64,000 bases of DNA from Saccharomycopsis crataegensis (GCF_037102585.1 NW_027043829.1:3906001-3970000); one strand, 5' to 3'. Shown: positions 48,353 to 59,783, counted from the first letter of the stretch. The notes: generated by a model not told the origin, from the sequence alone. Numbers and translations are program-made.

Positions 48353-51300
48353 ATGCTGTTTCCACTCGCGAAGAGCTCTAATGCGAACAATAAGGATGCA
48401 TCTTCTCCATCCTGGTCGTTCGAGAGCGCAATTAATATCCTTCAACACAAACATTTGGAGTTGTTGCCGGCTTTGAAGACCTTTTTAGATTCTAATAAAA
48501 AACTCATCACCGATCCATTTGGGTTCTTGAATAATGACTCCCAAAAACTAAAGGTGACTCAGGCAGATATTGATAAAGAAGAGGTGAAATTGGGCGGAAT
48601 ACTGTATTCCATTGACAAAACAGTGACGGATGTGAAAACAATAGAAGTATTGGCCAAAAAGCTAAACATCGACCCTAATCAAGTTTTGAAGAGTATAATC
48701 CAGACAAATGAAAAAAGAATTTTGGGATTGGATGAAATCAAAAAAAACTTCAACCACATCAACTTGATTCCAAAAGCCAATGCAAACAAGGATAATGGAC
48801 CTGAAGATAATAACATTTACGACCCAAAGAATTTGATCTATTCTTTAGAAATTCTAAAAGAAAAAAGACAACTTTTCACCCTTGTCATTTCTATCTTTAA
48901 AAATCAAACATTGGATCCAAGTCTTGAAGATATAACTAACAGCATATTGATTAATTATGAGTCAATGGTTGATAAAATATTGAGTAATATTTCGTCTGAT
49001 ATCGACACGCTATTGGACTCGGATCTTGATATAACCTCCGTAGACGATGATGCGATTAATTTTGAAAGAAGTTTGTCATTGATCATAAAGAAGGAATGTG
49101 CTCTCATCATATCAGAATATCTCAGACTTTTAATTCAAATTTTAATTCCAATTAACCCTTCAAATAAATTGATTAAAAAATGGTTTCAATTAATGGGAAA
49201 GACTAAATGTTTTACCTCCATGTGCTCTGAGAATACTGAAAAAAATCATCACACCGAAACAATATATTCTTTGGCAACTATTGCGTCATTATTGTTTTTG
49301 GGTTTGGAAGTTGAGGAAAATGTGTTTAACATCAAGTTGAATTATTTGAGTGATGTATCTGTTTACAATGAAATCCAAAAATCAATATTTGGTAATGATT
49401 TCACTAGTTCTTTGATCATCTATGGATGGAACATTATTAATTTCTCCAGATATTTGTTGTTTGAGGAGTTCCCAGAAGCTAATGATGCTAACAAATTTTT
49501 ATCAGGTTTGAATTTTACTCTTGAGGATTTTAGACATCAAGTAACAGAATGTATTTTGATTGCAGAACATAAGAGAGAAATATTCGACAGTATTTTAGAG
49601 ATTCATGATAATATTACCTTTGATCACATATATAAAGTCATTTTGGCTTCTTTTGTCAAGGCTTTGTTGCCATTTGTTAAAATCACTACCAAATCATCGA
49701 TATCATTTTCAAAGCTTTTAAAGGCCATGGCAACATTGACCTTAGAAACTGGAATGGAGTCAAGTGAAGCTGTTGTTGCCATGAACGAAAAAACCTTCTT
49801 GGAGAGCTTTGTGCTCGATAATAATTACTTGAAGGCTGTACAAATCCATAAGTTGAAGGTCCCGGAGGATTTGGATGCTTTGGCCTGCTTCATGAACTTA
49901 ATTAATGTGGATGGAAAATTAGCATACTCAGTTTTGAGTAGTATGGATACTTATTACCATATTTTCAAGAATGGAGAATTGAAATACGAATATCTCAGCA
50001 ATTTAATTTCAGCAAATAGTTTTGCAAATAACGAACCAGCTATCGATGAAGATGTCGCAGTTCTTACTCAAGATGCTATCATTAGAACAATATTTGAGCC
50101 AACATCTAACTCAGACTATTTGCGAATTGAATCGGGAGCTCAGCTTAAAGTTTTGCGAGCAAACAAAAATAGTTTTAGCAATCAATCTACCACCGAACCA
50201 TCTGAGAATTCTGAAAGTCCAGATCAATGGAATGCTGCTATCTTCAAATATAATTATAATGGGTGGTCTCTAATTGGTAAAACGCTTGAAAATTTGGTGA
50301 GTGGGTTATCGCTTTTTGATGAAAACAAAAGTTCTTTTATCAATGAAAGGTCAATAAGCAAAATCAAGGATCTCTCGGAGGACCTCAGTTCCAATGAATT
50401 TAAAACCAAAAATGATCTTATTCTCTGTATTTTGAATCTTTTGGTTACGGTATTCAGCTCAGTCACTTTTGAAGAAGCTGAAGATTTAATCAAAAAATTC
50501 CAAGCCTCAGCATCATTGAATTTCTTTGAGTTGATATTTAAGATTTTGAAAATCTCTTTACAATCCAAAGATTTGGATAAATTGACGTTGATTAATAAGT
50601 TATTGAATAATTTGTTGCAAGTTGGAGGTAGTGGTATTAGCGGATTCTCAAGAGAAGTCTGGTCGGTACTTATCAAATCCAATTATTTTGATGTTAATGG
50701 GAGTGGTACTGGTGGAAGTGGTGATGTGCTAAATGACAACAACCTTCTATTGAACATAATTTTTGCCAACCAAAAGTCAAAGGGTGATTATAAGTTTGGT
50801 ATTTCATTGATAAATTTAGCCGACTCTTTAATAATTGATGCATTGTCTATTGAAAATGTTAGTGATAATAATAATAATATTTCCCTTAAGATTAAGGATG
50901 AAATTATTTCTAAATTGACAACAATATTTATTGCTAGTTATGAAAATTTTTTCAATTGGGACTTCAACAAGCAATATCAAAGATTCGAATTTGGAATTTT
51001 GATTTTAGATTTATTTTCCAAGATATTATTCACAATTTATAGCATTGATTTAAATAACCCTGGTACAAAACAAAAGAGTCCTACATACGCCAATAATCCG
51101 ACCTTAGTATTAAAGAATTCAGGGAACAAGATCATAAATTCGTTTTTAACTAGTAACAGCTTCGATTGTTTGACAATTAAGCCTTTAGAAGCTATCATTA
51201 ATAATTTGATTAGCTTCAGTCCGATGGCAGATAGCTTGTCAATTGAAACTCACGATAATTTAAGCTTGTGGTATGAAAATTTTGTTTATTCTGTGTTCGA

Positions 51301-53830
51301 TTTTAACAAGTTGATGATTTCTTTAAGATCAACTATCTTGAAGAGCGATATTTCTGTTTTGGAACAATCTATTTGCAACAATCTTAAAAGTTTGATCAAG
51401 ATTTATTTGAAGTTCCCAAGCTTAAAATTGAAAATTATGAACTTGATTATCGGTCTAATCAATAGTATTTATGGTGACGAGAAAGGTGGTAAAAATAGTG
51501 ATGACAAAAAGACCAAAAATAAGCAGCCTTCTTTATTATCATATTTAGGTGATTCACATTCCAAGATCTTATTGAACTCTTTGGCCATTGATTTGGAAGG
51601 CACATTAATTGATTTTAACTTGAAGAACTCGTTATATGACTTTTTTGCTAACGTGTTGGAGAAAAATCAAGAAGGATTGTCCATAATGTTGTTGACTGGG
51701 GTTAGTAATCAAAAGAAGAAAGATGCTAAATCTCAAACCGGTAAATCGATTCTACAAATATTGAAACAAAATGTCATAAATTTGAACACTTATCCTGATT
51801 CTGTTGCTATCCATCTACTAGATGCGATCTCTTTTGCATTCAACTCGTGGTCTACTGCGCAAAAAATTGGTGAAGATGATGCAAAGTTTATTGAGTCTTT
51901 AACTAGCTATTTCAGTAATAATATTAATTATTCTCCCGAAGAGACTAATGAGTTGGAAGATTTGACGGAAACTATCGAGAAAACTATCAAGAATTGTTAT
52001 CGTGTGAAGTTGATCTCCAGCATTGGTGAAATTTTGGCACTTTACTTGTTCAGTTGTTCAAATCAAACAATTATCAAACCAATTTTGAATTTGTTGGAAG
52101 CTCCACAATTCTTGAAAACTTATGCATCCAAGATCTTTAGAGTCCATAATTACAACTCAAATTTGCATTTGTCCACCCACAAAGATTTTATCAAGTATTT
52201 TGGGAATTTCAAATTGGAGGATTTTAGAAGAACCAATTTGAACAAAGTCCGGAGGTATGGTATCAGCACCGTATATAATCTATCCTTAATGGATCAATTG
52301 TTCTGCAGTAAATATGAGTGGAATGATTTTCTTAGACATGGGGTTATTCAAACTAGTTTGAATTTGCAATATGTCTCTTCACAAAATAATTTGATCAAAT
52401 CTTGGGGTGCTTTGGTTTCGTCTTATGTGAGATTCAAGTCTTCCAATCCAAGTAATGATTTTATTGATTTGGCATCCTTGTTATTATCCATCAATAATGA
52501 CGAAGGGATTCCAGCGCCGTCTTTTAGAGATATTTATTTGGCGAGAATTGAATTGGCGTTCTTTTTAATTTACAATTTATCTAAAAAGTTGCACAAAAAT
52601 GAAACTGGTAGTATGGGGAAACAAGTTACCGATGACCAGATCAATGATTTGTTTGACGCTGTTGTTGCATCATTGTTGTCTGAAGAGGTAAACTTTTTGG
52701 TGAGCTTATCGAATAATGATGTTCAATTATACAGATCATTGTTACGTATCTTGTTGATTACTTTGAATTTGTGTTCTAACAAGGCATATTTATTGGAAAA
52801 GAATCCTGGGGTGTTGATTGACCTTTTTGGGAAAATCATTGCTAGTGGATCTAAGGTTATCATTGCCAATATTCAAAATGAAATGAGTTCCCAAACAGTT
52901 AGCAATTCCAAAACTAGTGGATCAACTCATGCTTCACCAATCACTGTTAACAAAATTGAAGATTTATTATCAATAATATCAATTTTCAAATCATTTGCAG
53001 CGATCAAGTTTTCTAACGAAATTAACGAGTCATTATCTATCTTACTAGATGCTAATGAAACCATCAAATACATCATGGAGCTCTACACTTATTCTAGTTC
53101 AATGTTGATTGATGACGAGCCGATCTTTGCTGATTTGGCCTTGATGTATATTATTGAATTAATTTCTGTCGATGTTATTGCTGAAAAATTGCTCAATTAT
53201 GGTCTTTTCTCAACTTTGATCAACAGTCCAATATCCATAGAAATTCAAAAAGGAGGAATTAGATCTGATTTGCAACCGCGGTATCATCATATTTGGTCAA
53301 ACGGGTTGTTGACTATTGTGTTGATTTTGCTTGGTAAGTTTGGACCGAGAGTGATCCCCGATACTTGCATTTTTTTGAAGAGTTTTGAAAAACAAATCGA
53401 TTTCACATTGAACAATTGGTCAAAGGATTCATTGATCATTACCACCCCAATGATCCGTGAGACAAGTCAGTTGATTTTGCTTCACAAAGTTCTTAATTTG
53501 ATGAATTTCAGAGAATTCATTGGTGTCAGTCAGCAAGATGGTGAAGGAAAGGAAGCCCCACACTTCTTCCCTGGATTGGATACACCAAAGCAACAGGCGA
53601 AGCTTTTGGATAGTTTGAATCACTTATTGACACATCCAAAGTATCTTCAATCACGGATTGTGGTGACCCATTTCGAAGATCAAAATATTATTGAGGAAGA
53701 GTTAGTGAATTCCAGTGTGGCTAATACTAGTTATAGTGGCTCTTCTATGATTGCTGTAAAGGGCAAGAGCAGATTAGCAAGTCGTTTAATTAATGAAATT
53801 AAAGGATTATGTGAATCATTGAATAATTGA
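48353..53830 (+). CDS. NUP192: Nucleoporin Nup192/Nup205
   Basis: Largest inner-ring scaffold nucleoporin, an all-helical solenoid. It has 1825 residues (S. cerevisiae Nup192 is 1683). The N-terminal HEAT-like region opens with INILQHKHLELLPALKTFLDS and KLGGILYSIDKTVTD, typical of the family. Leucine-rich helices run to the end without gaps or stops. Asn/Ser/Lys-rich loops sit at about 790-800 and 1035-1050. Start is the first ATG of the frame. It follows the snoRNA host locus on the same strand. Confidence 0.88.
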   Translation: MLFPLAKSSNANNKDASSPSWSFESAINILQHKHLELLPALKTFLDSNKKLITDPFGFLNNDSQKLKVTQADIDKEEVKLGGILYSIDKTVTDVKTIEVLAKKLNIDPNQVLKSIIQTNEKRILGLDEIKKNFNHINLIPKANANKDNGPEDNNIYDPKNLIYSLEILKEKRQLFTLVISIFKNQTLDPSLEDITNSILINYESMVDKILSNISSDIDTLLDSDLDITSVDDDAINFERSLSLIIKKECALIISEYLRLLIQILIPINPSNKLIKKWFQLMGKTKCFTSMCSENTEKNHHTETIYSLATIASLLFLGLEVEENVFNIKLNYLSDVSVYNEIQKSIFGNDFTSSLIIYGWNIINFSRYLLFEEFPEANDANKFLSGLNFTLEDFRHQVTECILIAEHKREIFDSILEIHDNITFDHIYKVILASFVKALLPFVKITTKSSISFSKLLKAMATLTLETGMESSEAVVAMNEKTFLESFVLDNNYLKAVQIHKLKVPEDLDALACFMNLINVDGKLAYSVLSSMDTYYHIFKNGELKYEYLSNLISANSFANNEPAIDEDVAVLTQDAIIRTIFEPTSNSDYLRIESGAQLKVLRANKNSFSNQSTTEPSENSESPDQWNAAIFKYNYNGWSLIGKTLENLVSGLSLFDENKSSFINERSISKIKDLSEDLSSNEFKTKNDLILCILNLLVTVFSSVTFEEAEDLIKKFQASASLNFFELIFKILKISLQSKDLDKLTLINKLLNNLLQVGGSGISGFSREVWSVLIKSNYFDVNGSGTGGSGDVLNDNNLLLNIIFANQKSKGDYKFGISLINLADSLIIDALSIENVSDNNNNISLKIKDEIISKLTTIFIASYENFFNWDFNKQYQRFEFGILILDLFSKILFTIYSIDLNNPGTKQKSPTYANNPTLVLKNSGNKIINSFLTSNSFDCLTIKPLEAIINNLISFSPMADSLSIETHDNLSLWYENFVYSVFDFNKLMISLRSTILKSDISVLEQSICNNLKSLIKIYLKFPSLKLKIMNLIIGLINSIYGDEKGGKNSDDKKTKNKQPSLLSYLGDSHSKILLNSLAIDLEGTLIDFNLKNSLYDFFANVLEKNQEGLSIMLLTGVSNQKKKDAKSQTGKSILQILKQNVINLNTYPDSVAIHLLDAISFAFNSWSTAQKIGEDDAKFIESLTSYFSNNINYSPEETNELEDLTETIEKTIKNCYRVKLISSIGEILALYLFSCSNQTIIKPILNLLEAPQFLKTYASKIFRVHNYNSNLHLSTHKDFIKYFGNFKLEDFRRTNLNKVRRYGISTVYNLSLMDQLFCSKYEWNDFLRHGVIQTSLNLQYVSSQNNLIKSWGALVSSYVRFKSSNPSNDFIDLASLLLSINNDEGIPAPSFRDIYLARIELAFFLIYNLSKKLHKNETGSMGKQVTDDQINDLFDAVVASLLSEEVNFLVSLSNNDVQLYRSLLRILLITLNLCSNKAYLLEKNPGVLIDLFGKIIASGSKVIIANIQNEMSSQTVSNSKTSGSTHASPITVNKIEDLLSIISIFKSFAAIKFSNEINESLSILLDANETIKYIMELYTYSSSMLIDDEPIFADLALMYIIELISVDVIAEKLLNYGLFSTLINSPISIEIQKGGIRSDLQPRYHHIWSNGLLTIVLILLGKFGPRVIPDTCIFLKSFEKQIDFTLNNWSKDSLIITTPMIRETSQLILLHKVLNLMNFREFIGVSQQDGEGKEAPHFFPGLDTPKQQAKLLDSLNHLLTHPKYLQSRIVVTHFEDQNIIEEELVNSSVANTSYSGSSMIAVKGKSRLASRLINEIKGLCESLNN

Positions 53831-54173
53831 TAAACAAAGTGCTTGTTGTGGTTTTTCTTTCGTTTTTTTTTTTTCTTATACCTTATTTTCTACGGTCCAC
53901 TATTTCATGAAGTTTGACTTTTTCTTTTGTTTATAACTCTCGTCTTAATTGAACAAATTTTTGTATTGATCTGTTTTATCTGATTTATTTTTTCTTTTTT
54001 TTTTGTGAATTTTCTTGGATTTTCACCCAGCCATCATGAAGATTTTTTATTTCTTTGTCAACTACACATAGATAAGATGTAGGGAGAAATACGTAATTGC
54101 CAGAATTTTCATCTAGACCATGTAATTGAGATACTAGAAATTAGCTTGCAAAAGAGAGGTGCATGTGGATGAT

Positions 54174-54205
<32 letters not shown>

Positions 54206-54537
54206 TTGAATAAATGACTCGAAAGAAGTATAAAAAGTTTCAAAAATTCGAAAAAAGCGTTAATTTATACTTTTCTCTATAGCGTAAAAGTATAAGTCAC
54301 TTGCGGAGTCTGGATGCTATAGAGATGTTAAATAATCATGTTGCAAATCATCAATATTTGGTGCTAGATCCTCAAATTTTCTCCAGTTTTTGGATTTAGT
54401 GGTGAATAGAATAGATATCTCTACATGTACATAGTGTCCACAGAACAAAGTTTTTAGGTCAAAATTCTAAGTTTATTAAATAAAAAAGCAAAGATATTCT
54501 ATAGTAGCAATGAAAGTATAAGCAACACTTAAAAATA
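53831..54537. other. NUP192 3' region, no gene
   Basis: About 700 AT-rich bases with T runs after the NUP192 stop and a TA microsatellite at 54180-54205. No tRNA or frame is supported. Several AAGTATAA-type short repeats near 54220-54300 and 54510 may belong to the end of the transposon that follows. Confidence 0.5.
54180..54205. repeat. (TA)n microsatellite
   Basis: About 13 TA units in a row, between NUP192 and the transposon remnant. Confidence 0.9.
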
Positions 54538-55581
54538 TCAATTAAAATCGCAATCAGGATCCTCGATCCCAACCAATTCAAGATCCACATCGTAAAACTC
54601 TTTAGAATTCGTAGTAAGGGCGGGTTGTATGACCATCAAGCATAAAACATAACCTATGTATCTCATTTTCTAGTGCTACATTCATTATAGATGCATTTTG
54701 CATAGAATAGGAATACAAATGATCAAGATGTTTTTCAAGTAATACATGCAATTTTCTAACGTAAGCTTCAAGCTTATCTTCGTCTATCGTCATTTCCGGA
54801 CATTGGTCTATCACAGGCAACCACCAGCCAACCCTTGTATGTTGAGGAGCCTGAAGAAGTGTTACCAACACGAAATCCGCGGCCTAGCAAAACGACGTCG
54901 GCCTTGAGCACTTCTATACTCAGGTCACCAACACCAGCAAAAAGTTTATTTTTTGCATTAATCGCTCTCAAATTTTAATAAAACTCGATTTCTTCCACCA
55001 TATACTCCTCATCAATTAAAAATTTATTCCTTGCCTTCTGCTTTCTATCAGCCTGCACAACATTGATCAATATGTGATTTGCAAAAAAAGGTTGATGCTG
55101 TGAAGAATACACGACATTGAGGTAGCCCCTAGCTTCCTTATGGTTGCTTCATTAGTTACCAAATTATCGGCTGTAAATAAAATGATTTTACCTTGTATTC
55201 CAAATTTCTCTAAGACCTTTTCAATTCCATTTTTGATGTCGTTTGTGGACTCATTCACGAGCAAAACGAGATCAAGAATTATGTATAGTTTTTTGAGCCT
55301 TTCTTTGGGCACAGTCTTGCAGGTATAATCATCAATTGTCTTACACTTTATTGCTCATTGAATATAACCCATCTTTTGTGCAACACGCTTGAAATATGGA
55401 TTTTATCTTTTTGTGGATTATCCTCATCAACCGTTTCAGTATCTTCAGTAGCATCCAAAGTTGTTGTTGAAAAACCGTTCCTACGACTGGAATCATCATG
55501 GACTTGTCCTGACATCTTTATTGAGACGAAATGGTCTTTTGTTATTGTCGACTTCGTGCGATTATGGATTAATACAAACAA
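54538..55581 (-). mobile_element. Decayed hAT-family DNA transposon
   Basis: Three or more broken minus-strand pieces read in hAT-transposase order. The upstream piece (about 55581-55348) is N-terminal-like and weak. The middle piece (about 55312-55067) has the hAT core pattern of an IEKVLEKFGIQGKI helix, then a T-x-D-N (FTADNL) strand and C-x-x-H-x-x-N-L (CILHSINLF). The last piece (about 54871-54602) has RVGWWLPVIDQCPEM, resembling the C-terminal W-W...P hAT dimerisation block. A further acidic tail (LVGIEDPDCDFN) ends with a TGA at 54538-54540. The coding length, about 1 kb, is half of a normal hAT transposase, so internal deletion plus frameshifts have occurred. Terminal inverted repeats and an 8-bp target duplication were not found by eye. 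Confidence 0.65.
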
Positions 55582-56741
55582 TAACTCAATAAAGTTAACA
55601 ACGTAGTAAAATATAATAATTGAATAATGCCCTTTTTCTCCAAAAGTAGTGGAGAGATAATAAAAGTAGAATGAGTAAAATAAATAGAAAGTAGGAAAAT
55701 ACAGATTAGAAGTGATGGTGTTGCTGGCAAAAAGTGTATAAGTAGAAATCTCCCAAAAGTGGTTCAGCCCAAATTGTCACACTTTCATTCAATATTTAAA
55801 GAGCCAAAATGACCTAATACCGTAATTTATTTATTTTGTAGCGGCTTCATCACGTATACATACTAATTTACTCAAATTTTTATCTGGATCATTCAATAAT
55901 AGAATATTCTGGGCATTTGAAATCTGCTAATATGACGGACAATACAGCATTTGGTGATCTAGATACATATATGTAGGGTGTGGTACCCCCATATAGCCTT
56001 CCTTGAAGTACGACAATTTTTCGTTAGGATGAATCACACTGTGTTATTATTTATTTGAGGGGTGCTTTCCCACAAATTGTTAACGCTATGCATGTATCGA
56101 TCGATCATAGCCAATTGAGCTAGATTATTCCCAATTACCTTGTCGCTAAATAAATGAATTCATTAGCACCTTAAAATGAGAGCTAAGTTTGCATCGTTGT
56201 CATAATATAATATTTCTAATATTCCAACGTGTGGGACAGGACACACAGGTAAACTAAAATGCATTCAAGAACCACCAAGGTGACTTTCTCGTTTTATAAA
56301 TATGTATATATAAAGAATTACAGATCACCACCAAATCTTGATTAATACTCCACTACTCAACCATTGGAAGATAAAGACGCTGAAGAACAAACTTACAAAC
56401 AGATAGAGAAATTTTCCAAAAAGATCCGTTGAGGAGTAACATGTATTGTTATTGCCTGAAATTTTATAAAACCATAAAATCATCCAAAACAAAAAAAAAA
56501 GAACAAAAATAGAGAAATGAGAAAAGTACACATAAACCAAAAACATAAGAAACATGAGAAGGTAGTGAAAAAAGAAAAAAAATGAAAATGGTAACAAAAA
56601 GGGTGAAAAAAAGTGTCATTAGGGGGTCATGCAGTTGATGCTAGAACATAATATAAAACAAAATTAAAAAATTGGTAGGAGGAACTGAAATATTAAACTA
56701 TAATACTCAAACAAAGACTATGATAAACGATGTTGGATCAT
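55582..56741. other. Region between transposon relic and MET6
   Basis: 1160 AT-rich bases without a supported gene or RNA. Frames here are low-complexity (Phe/Leu runs from T-tracts). It probably includes the end of the transposon and the MET6 3' region. Confidence 0.5.
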
Positions 56742-59039
56742 TTATTTGGTGTACTCAGCACGGAATTTCTTAGCGGCGGTAACCATATTAGTCAATTGTT
56801 TGGTGGTTTCTTCCCAACCTCTGGTTTTCATACCACAATCTGGGTTAACCCAAAAGTTTTCGGCTGGGTAAACCTTCAAAATGTCGGCAATTCTTCTTTC
56901 GAATTCTTCGACTGGTGGGACTCTTGGGGAGTGAATGTCGAACAAACCTAAACCAATGTGGTTTGGATAAGTGGAGAATTCTTTGATGTATTCGGTGGAT
57001 TCCTTCTTAGAAAATTCAATAGAAACAACATCAGCATCAAGAGCCTTGATGAAAGAAGAATCGAAATCAGAGTAACAGAAGTGGGAGTGGATTTGAGTGC
57101 TGTCTTCAACACCAGAAGTAGCAACACGGAAAGATTGAGCAGCCCATTTGTAGTAGTTGGCTCTTTCTTGGCCAGCGCGCAATGGCAAACCTTCTCTGAT
57201 GGCAGGTTCATCAACTTGGATAACCCTAATACCAGCCTTCTGCAAGTCAGAAACTTCATCTCTGAGAGCCAAAGAAAGTTGCAAAGCTTGTTCTCTTTGA
57301 GAAACATCAACTCTTGGGAAGGACCATCTGAGACAGGTAACTGGACCAGTCAACATACCCTTAACTGGCTTTTGGGTGCGGGATTGAGCATAGACAGATT
57401 CCTTGACGGTCATAGCCTTTGGTCTGGAAACATCACCTATGATGATAGGTGGTCTGACATATCTGGTACCGTAAGATTGGACCCAACCGTTGGAGGTAAA
57501 AGCGAAACCAGTCAATTGTTCACCAAAGTATTGAACCATATCGTTACGTTCAGGTTCACCGTGAACCAATACATCCAAACCAACTTCTTCTTGGAACTTG
57601 ATAACCATATCGATTTCAGATTCAATGAAAGATTCGTATTCTTGAGCACTGATGGTACCCTTGGTGAAAGCGTTTCTCTTCTTTCTGATTTCAGAGGTTT
57701 GTGGGAAAGAACCAATGGTGGTAGTTGGGAACAATGGCAAATTCAAAGACTTTTGAGCTTCCAATCTGTTTGGGAATCCAGAGATTCTGGAGTCCAACTT
57801 AGAACCTTCGGCATCAATAGACTTGACACGCTCTTGAACCTTAGCATCGGTAGTGTATTTAGAAGCAATTCTGGCCTTAATAGAAGCAGCATTAGTAGCC
57901 AATTCAGCAGAAACGTCCTTACCGGAAATAGCCTTGGCAACAACGACAACTTCTTGCAACTTTTGGGTAGCGAAAGAGAAGAAATCTTTAATTTCGGCGT
58001 CCAACTTCTTTTCGTTGGCCAAGTCAACTGGAGTATGTAACAAAGAGGAAGAAGTGGCAACAATAACTCTTTCAGCGCCAACCTTCTTAATAGCCTTTTC
58101 AACAAAGGCAATGGCAGAAGACAAGTCAGCCTTCCAGACGTTTCTACCGTCAACAATACCGACAGACAAAGTTTGCTTGTCACCCAAGATGGAGACGACA
58201 TCGTCTAATTGTTCTGGGGAACGGACAAAGTCAAAGTGGAAACCCTTGACTGGCAAACCAGCAATAGCCTTCAAGTTTGGAACAACGGTACCGAAGTAGG
58301 TGGCCAAAGTCAATTGTGGGATGGATGCTTGGTGCTTAGCAAAGAATTCATAAGCGGTCTTGAAAGCAGCTTGAACTTTTTCAGGCAAGTCTAAAACCAA
58401 GACTGGCTCATCAATTTGAACTTCGGTAGCGCCGGCAGCGAACAATTTGGACAACAATTCAACGTAAACTGGCAACAATTTTTGCAACAAGGTGATTGGT
58501 TCCAAGTCAATGGAGTCCTTGTCAGACTTACCCAAGAACAACAAAGAGACTGGACCAACAATAACTGGTCTAGTTTGAACACCAAGAGCCTTGGCTTCCA
58601 AGAATTCATCAACTGGCTTAGAACCGGTTAACTTGAATTCGGTGGAGTTGGAGAAAGTTGGTCTAACATAATGGTAGTTAGAGTCAAACCACTTAACCAT
58701 TTCACAAGCTGGGACATCAACGTTGTCCTTTTGCAAACCTCTACCCATGGCGAACAAGAGATCCAATGGGGCCAAGTTGTATTTGGCGTATCTTTCCGGG
58801 ATTACATTGAACAAGATAGAGGTATCGAGGACATGATCGTAGAAGGAAAAGTCGTTAGATGGGACAATGTCGACACCAGCGTCTTTTTGCAGCTTCCAGT
58901 TATGGGCTCTGATTTCTTTACCGACCTTAACCAAGTCATCGTAAGAGATCTTACCATTCCAGTAGCCTTCGGTGGCCTTTTTCAATTCACGCAAAGCACC
59001 AATACGTGGGAAACCGAGAACAGATGATTCAACAGCCAT
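56742..59039 (-). CDS. MET6: Cobalamin-independent methionine synthase
   Basis: Cytosolic 5-methyltetrahydropteroyltriglutamate-homocysteine methyltransferase, the last step of methionine synthesis. The 765 residues match the family (S. cerevisiae 767). The N-terminal barrel opens SVLGFPRIGALRELKKATEGYW. The C-terminal catalytic barrel has VHGEPERNDMVQYFGE, GMLTGPVTCLRWSFPR, IQVDEPAIREGLPL and the zinc-site strands IHSHFCYSDF and NPDCGMKTRGWEE. Codon bias is very strong. A long plus-strand frame across it (56958-58040) is a shadow of this bias. Three CACGTG boxes lie upstream, in keeping with Cbf1 control of sulfur genes. Confidence 0.98.
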   Translation of the reverse strand: MAVESSVLGFPRIGALRELKKATEGYWNGKISYDDLVKVGKEIRAHNWKLQKDAGVDIVPSNDFSFYDHVLDTSILFNVIPERYAKYNLAPLDLLFAMGRGLQKDNVDVPACEMVKWFDSNYHYVRPTFSNSTEFKLTGSKPVDEFLEAKALGVQTRPVIVGPVSLLFLGKSDKDSIDLEPITLLQKLLPVYVELLSKLFAAGATEVQIDEPVLVLDLPEKVQAAFKTAYEFFAKHQASIPQLTLATYFGTVVPNLKAIAGLPVKGFHFDFVRSPEQLDDVVSILGDKQTLSVGIVDGRNVWKADLSSAIAFVEKAIKKVGAERVIVATSSSLLHTPVDLANEKKLDAEIKDFFSFATQKLQEVVVVAKAISGKDVSAELATNAASIKARIASKYTTDAKVQERVKSIDAEGSKLDSRISGFPNRLEAQKSLNLPLFPTTTIGSFPQTSEIRKKRNAFTKGTISAQEYESFIESEIDMVIKFQEEVGLDVLVHGEPERNDMVQYFGEQLTGFAFTSNGWVQSYGTRYVRPPIIIGDVSRPKAMTVKESVYAQSRTQKPVKGMLTGPVTCLRWSFPRVDVSQREQALQLSLALRDEVSDLQKAGIRVIQVDEPAIREGLPLRAGQERANYYKWAAQSFRVATSGVEDSTQIHSHFCYSDFDSSFIKALDADVVSIEFSKKESTEYIKEFSTYPNHIGLGLFDIHSPRVPPVEEFERRIADILKVYPAENFWVNPDCGMKTRGWEETTKQLTNMVTAAKKFRAEYTK

Positions 59040-59436
59040 TGTTGTGGGAAGTTATTGTTAGAGAGTAATTCTGTATAGAATTGATGAAGAGAAAAAGAAT
59101 AACAAGAACTACTATATTTAATGGGGGGAAATTGTTGCTTATTTATCATATTTGGTATCTGCCCTAAAGCGCCCAGAGCAGGTCACCCGGGGCGATTGTA
59201 CGAGAACACGAGGGGAGCAGGGCACAGTACCAAGATTTTAGCGCGCTTATCTCCTTGCTAGCATTATTAGTATCCCATGGAAGGATTTTTCTCGGATAAA
59301 AGAGACAAAGAAGGAAGAAGAAGTGTTATCATATTAATATACAAAATATATAGGTTACTGGTGTGTGAATAAGAATGTATTTCTTTTGTTTTGTATAATA
59401 ATAATAGGGATGATAGAATGCAACGTACGTTAATCG

Positions 59437-59442
59437 CACGTG
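59437..59442. promoter_or_regulatory. CACGTG box 1 upstream of MET6
   Basis: GCACGTGC about 400 bases above the MET6 ATG. CACGTG is the Cbf1 core used at yeast MET genes. Confidence 0.45.
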
Positions 59443-59565
59443 CAAGTGACAAATTTGATGAGTCAATCAATCTTTGCAATGTCACGTTGTCAAAAAAAAA
59501 CTTTTTCCACATGGAAGCGCAGTGATTACAACAGCACAACAAAACTTTGTTTTTGTTTTTCTTTT

Positions 59566-59571
59566 CACGTG
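59566..59571. promoter_or_regulatory. CACGTG box 2 upstream of MET6
   Basis: TTCACGTGAA, a perfect 10-base palindrome, about 530 bases above the MET6 ATG and 90 bases from the tRNA-Ala gene. Confidence 0.45.
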
Positions 59572-59659
59572 AAATTTTTCATTTTTCAGAAAAAATATTT
59601 GAAGCCGCAAGGAAAAAAAAAAAACGAAAAAAAAAAAATTGTTGGACAAAAAAATACAA

Positions 59660-59732
59660 TGGACGAGTTGGGAATTGAACCCAAGACCTCTCCCATGCTA
59701 AGGGAGCGCGCTACCAACTGCGCCACACGCCC
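59660..59732 (-). tRNA. tRNA-Ala (anticodon AGC)
   Basis: A 73-base tRNA on the minus strand, without intron. The acceptor stem opens GGGCGTG and pairs with CTCGTCC, including the G3-U70 wobble that identifies alanine tRNAs. The D arm is GCGCAGTTGGTAGCGC. The anticodon arm is CTCCC-TTAGCAT-GGGAG, giving AGC. The T arm is TTGGG-TTCAATT-CCCAA, and the discriminator is A. The run of T expected for Pol III termination is present just downstream on the minus strand (TTGTATTTTTTTG). Confidence 0.95.
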
Positions 59733-59783
59733 GTTGTTAACATTAGAAATCAGACTCAATTTAAATAAGTAAAACTTTATATG

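Larger units (their letters stand above)
59040..59659. other. MET6 promoter region
   Basis: 620 bases upstream of MET6 with TATA-like runs near 59115 and a GC-richer block (59160-59250, CACCCGGGGCG). CACGTG boxes are listed separately. No gene is seen besides the tRNA that follows. Confidence 0.5.

Noticed and set aside
56958-58040. 360-codon plus-strand open frame opposite MET6
   Set aside because: It mirrors the strong codon bias of MET6, has no recognisable domain and overlaps a highly conserved enzyme completely.
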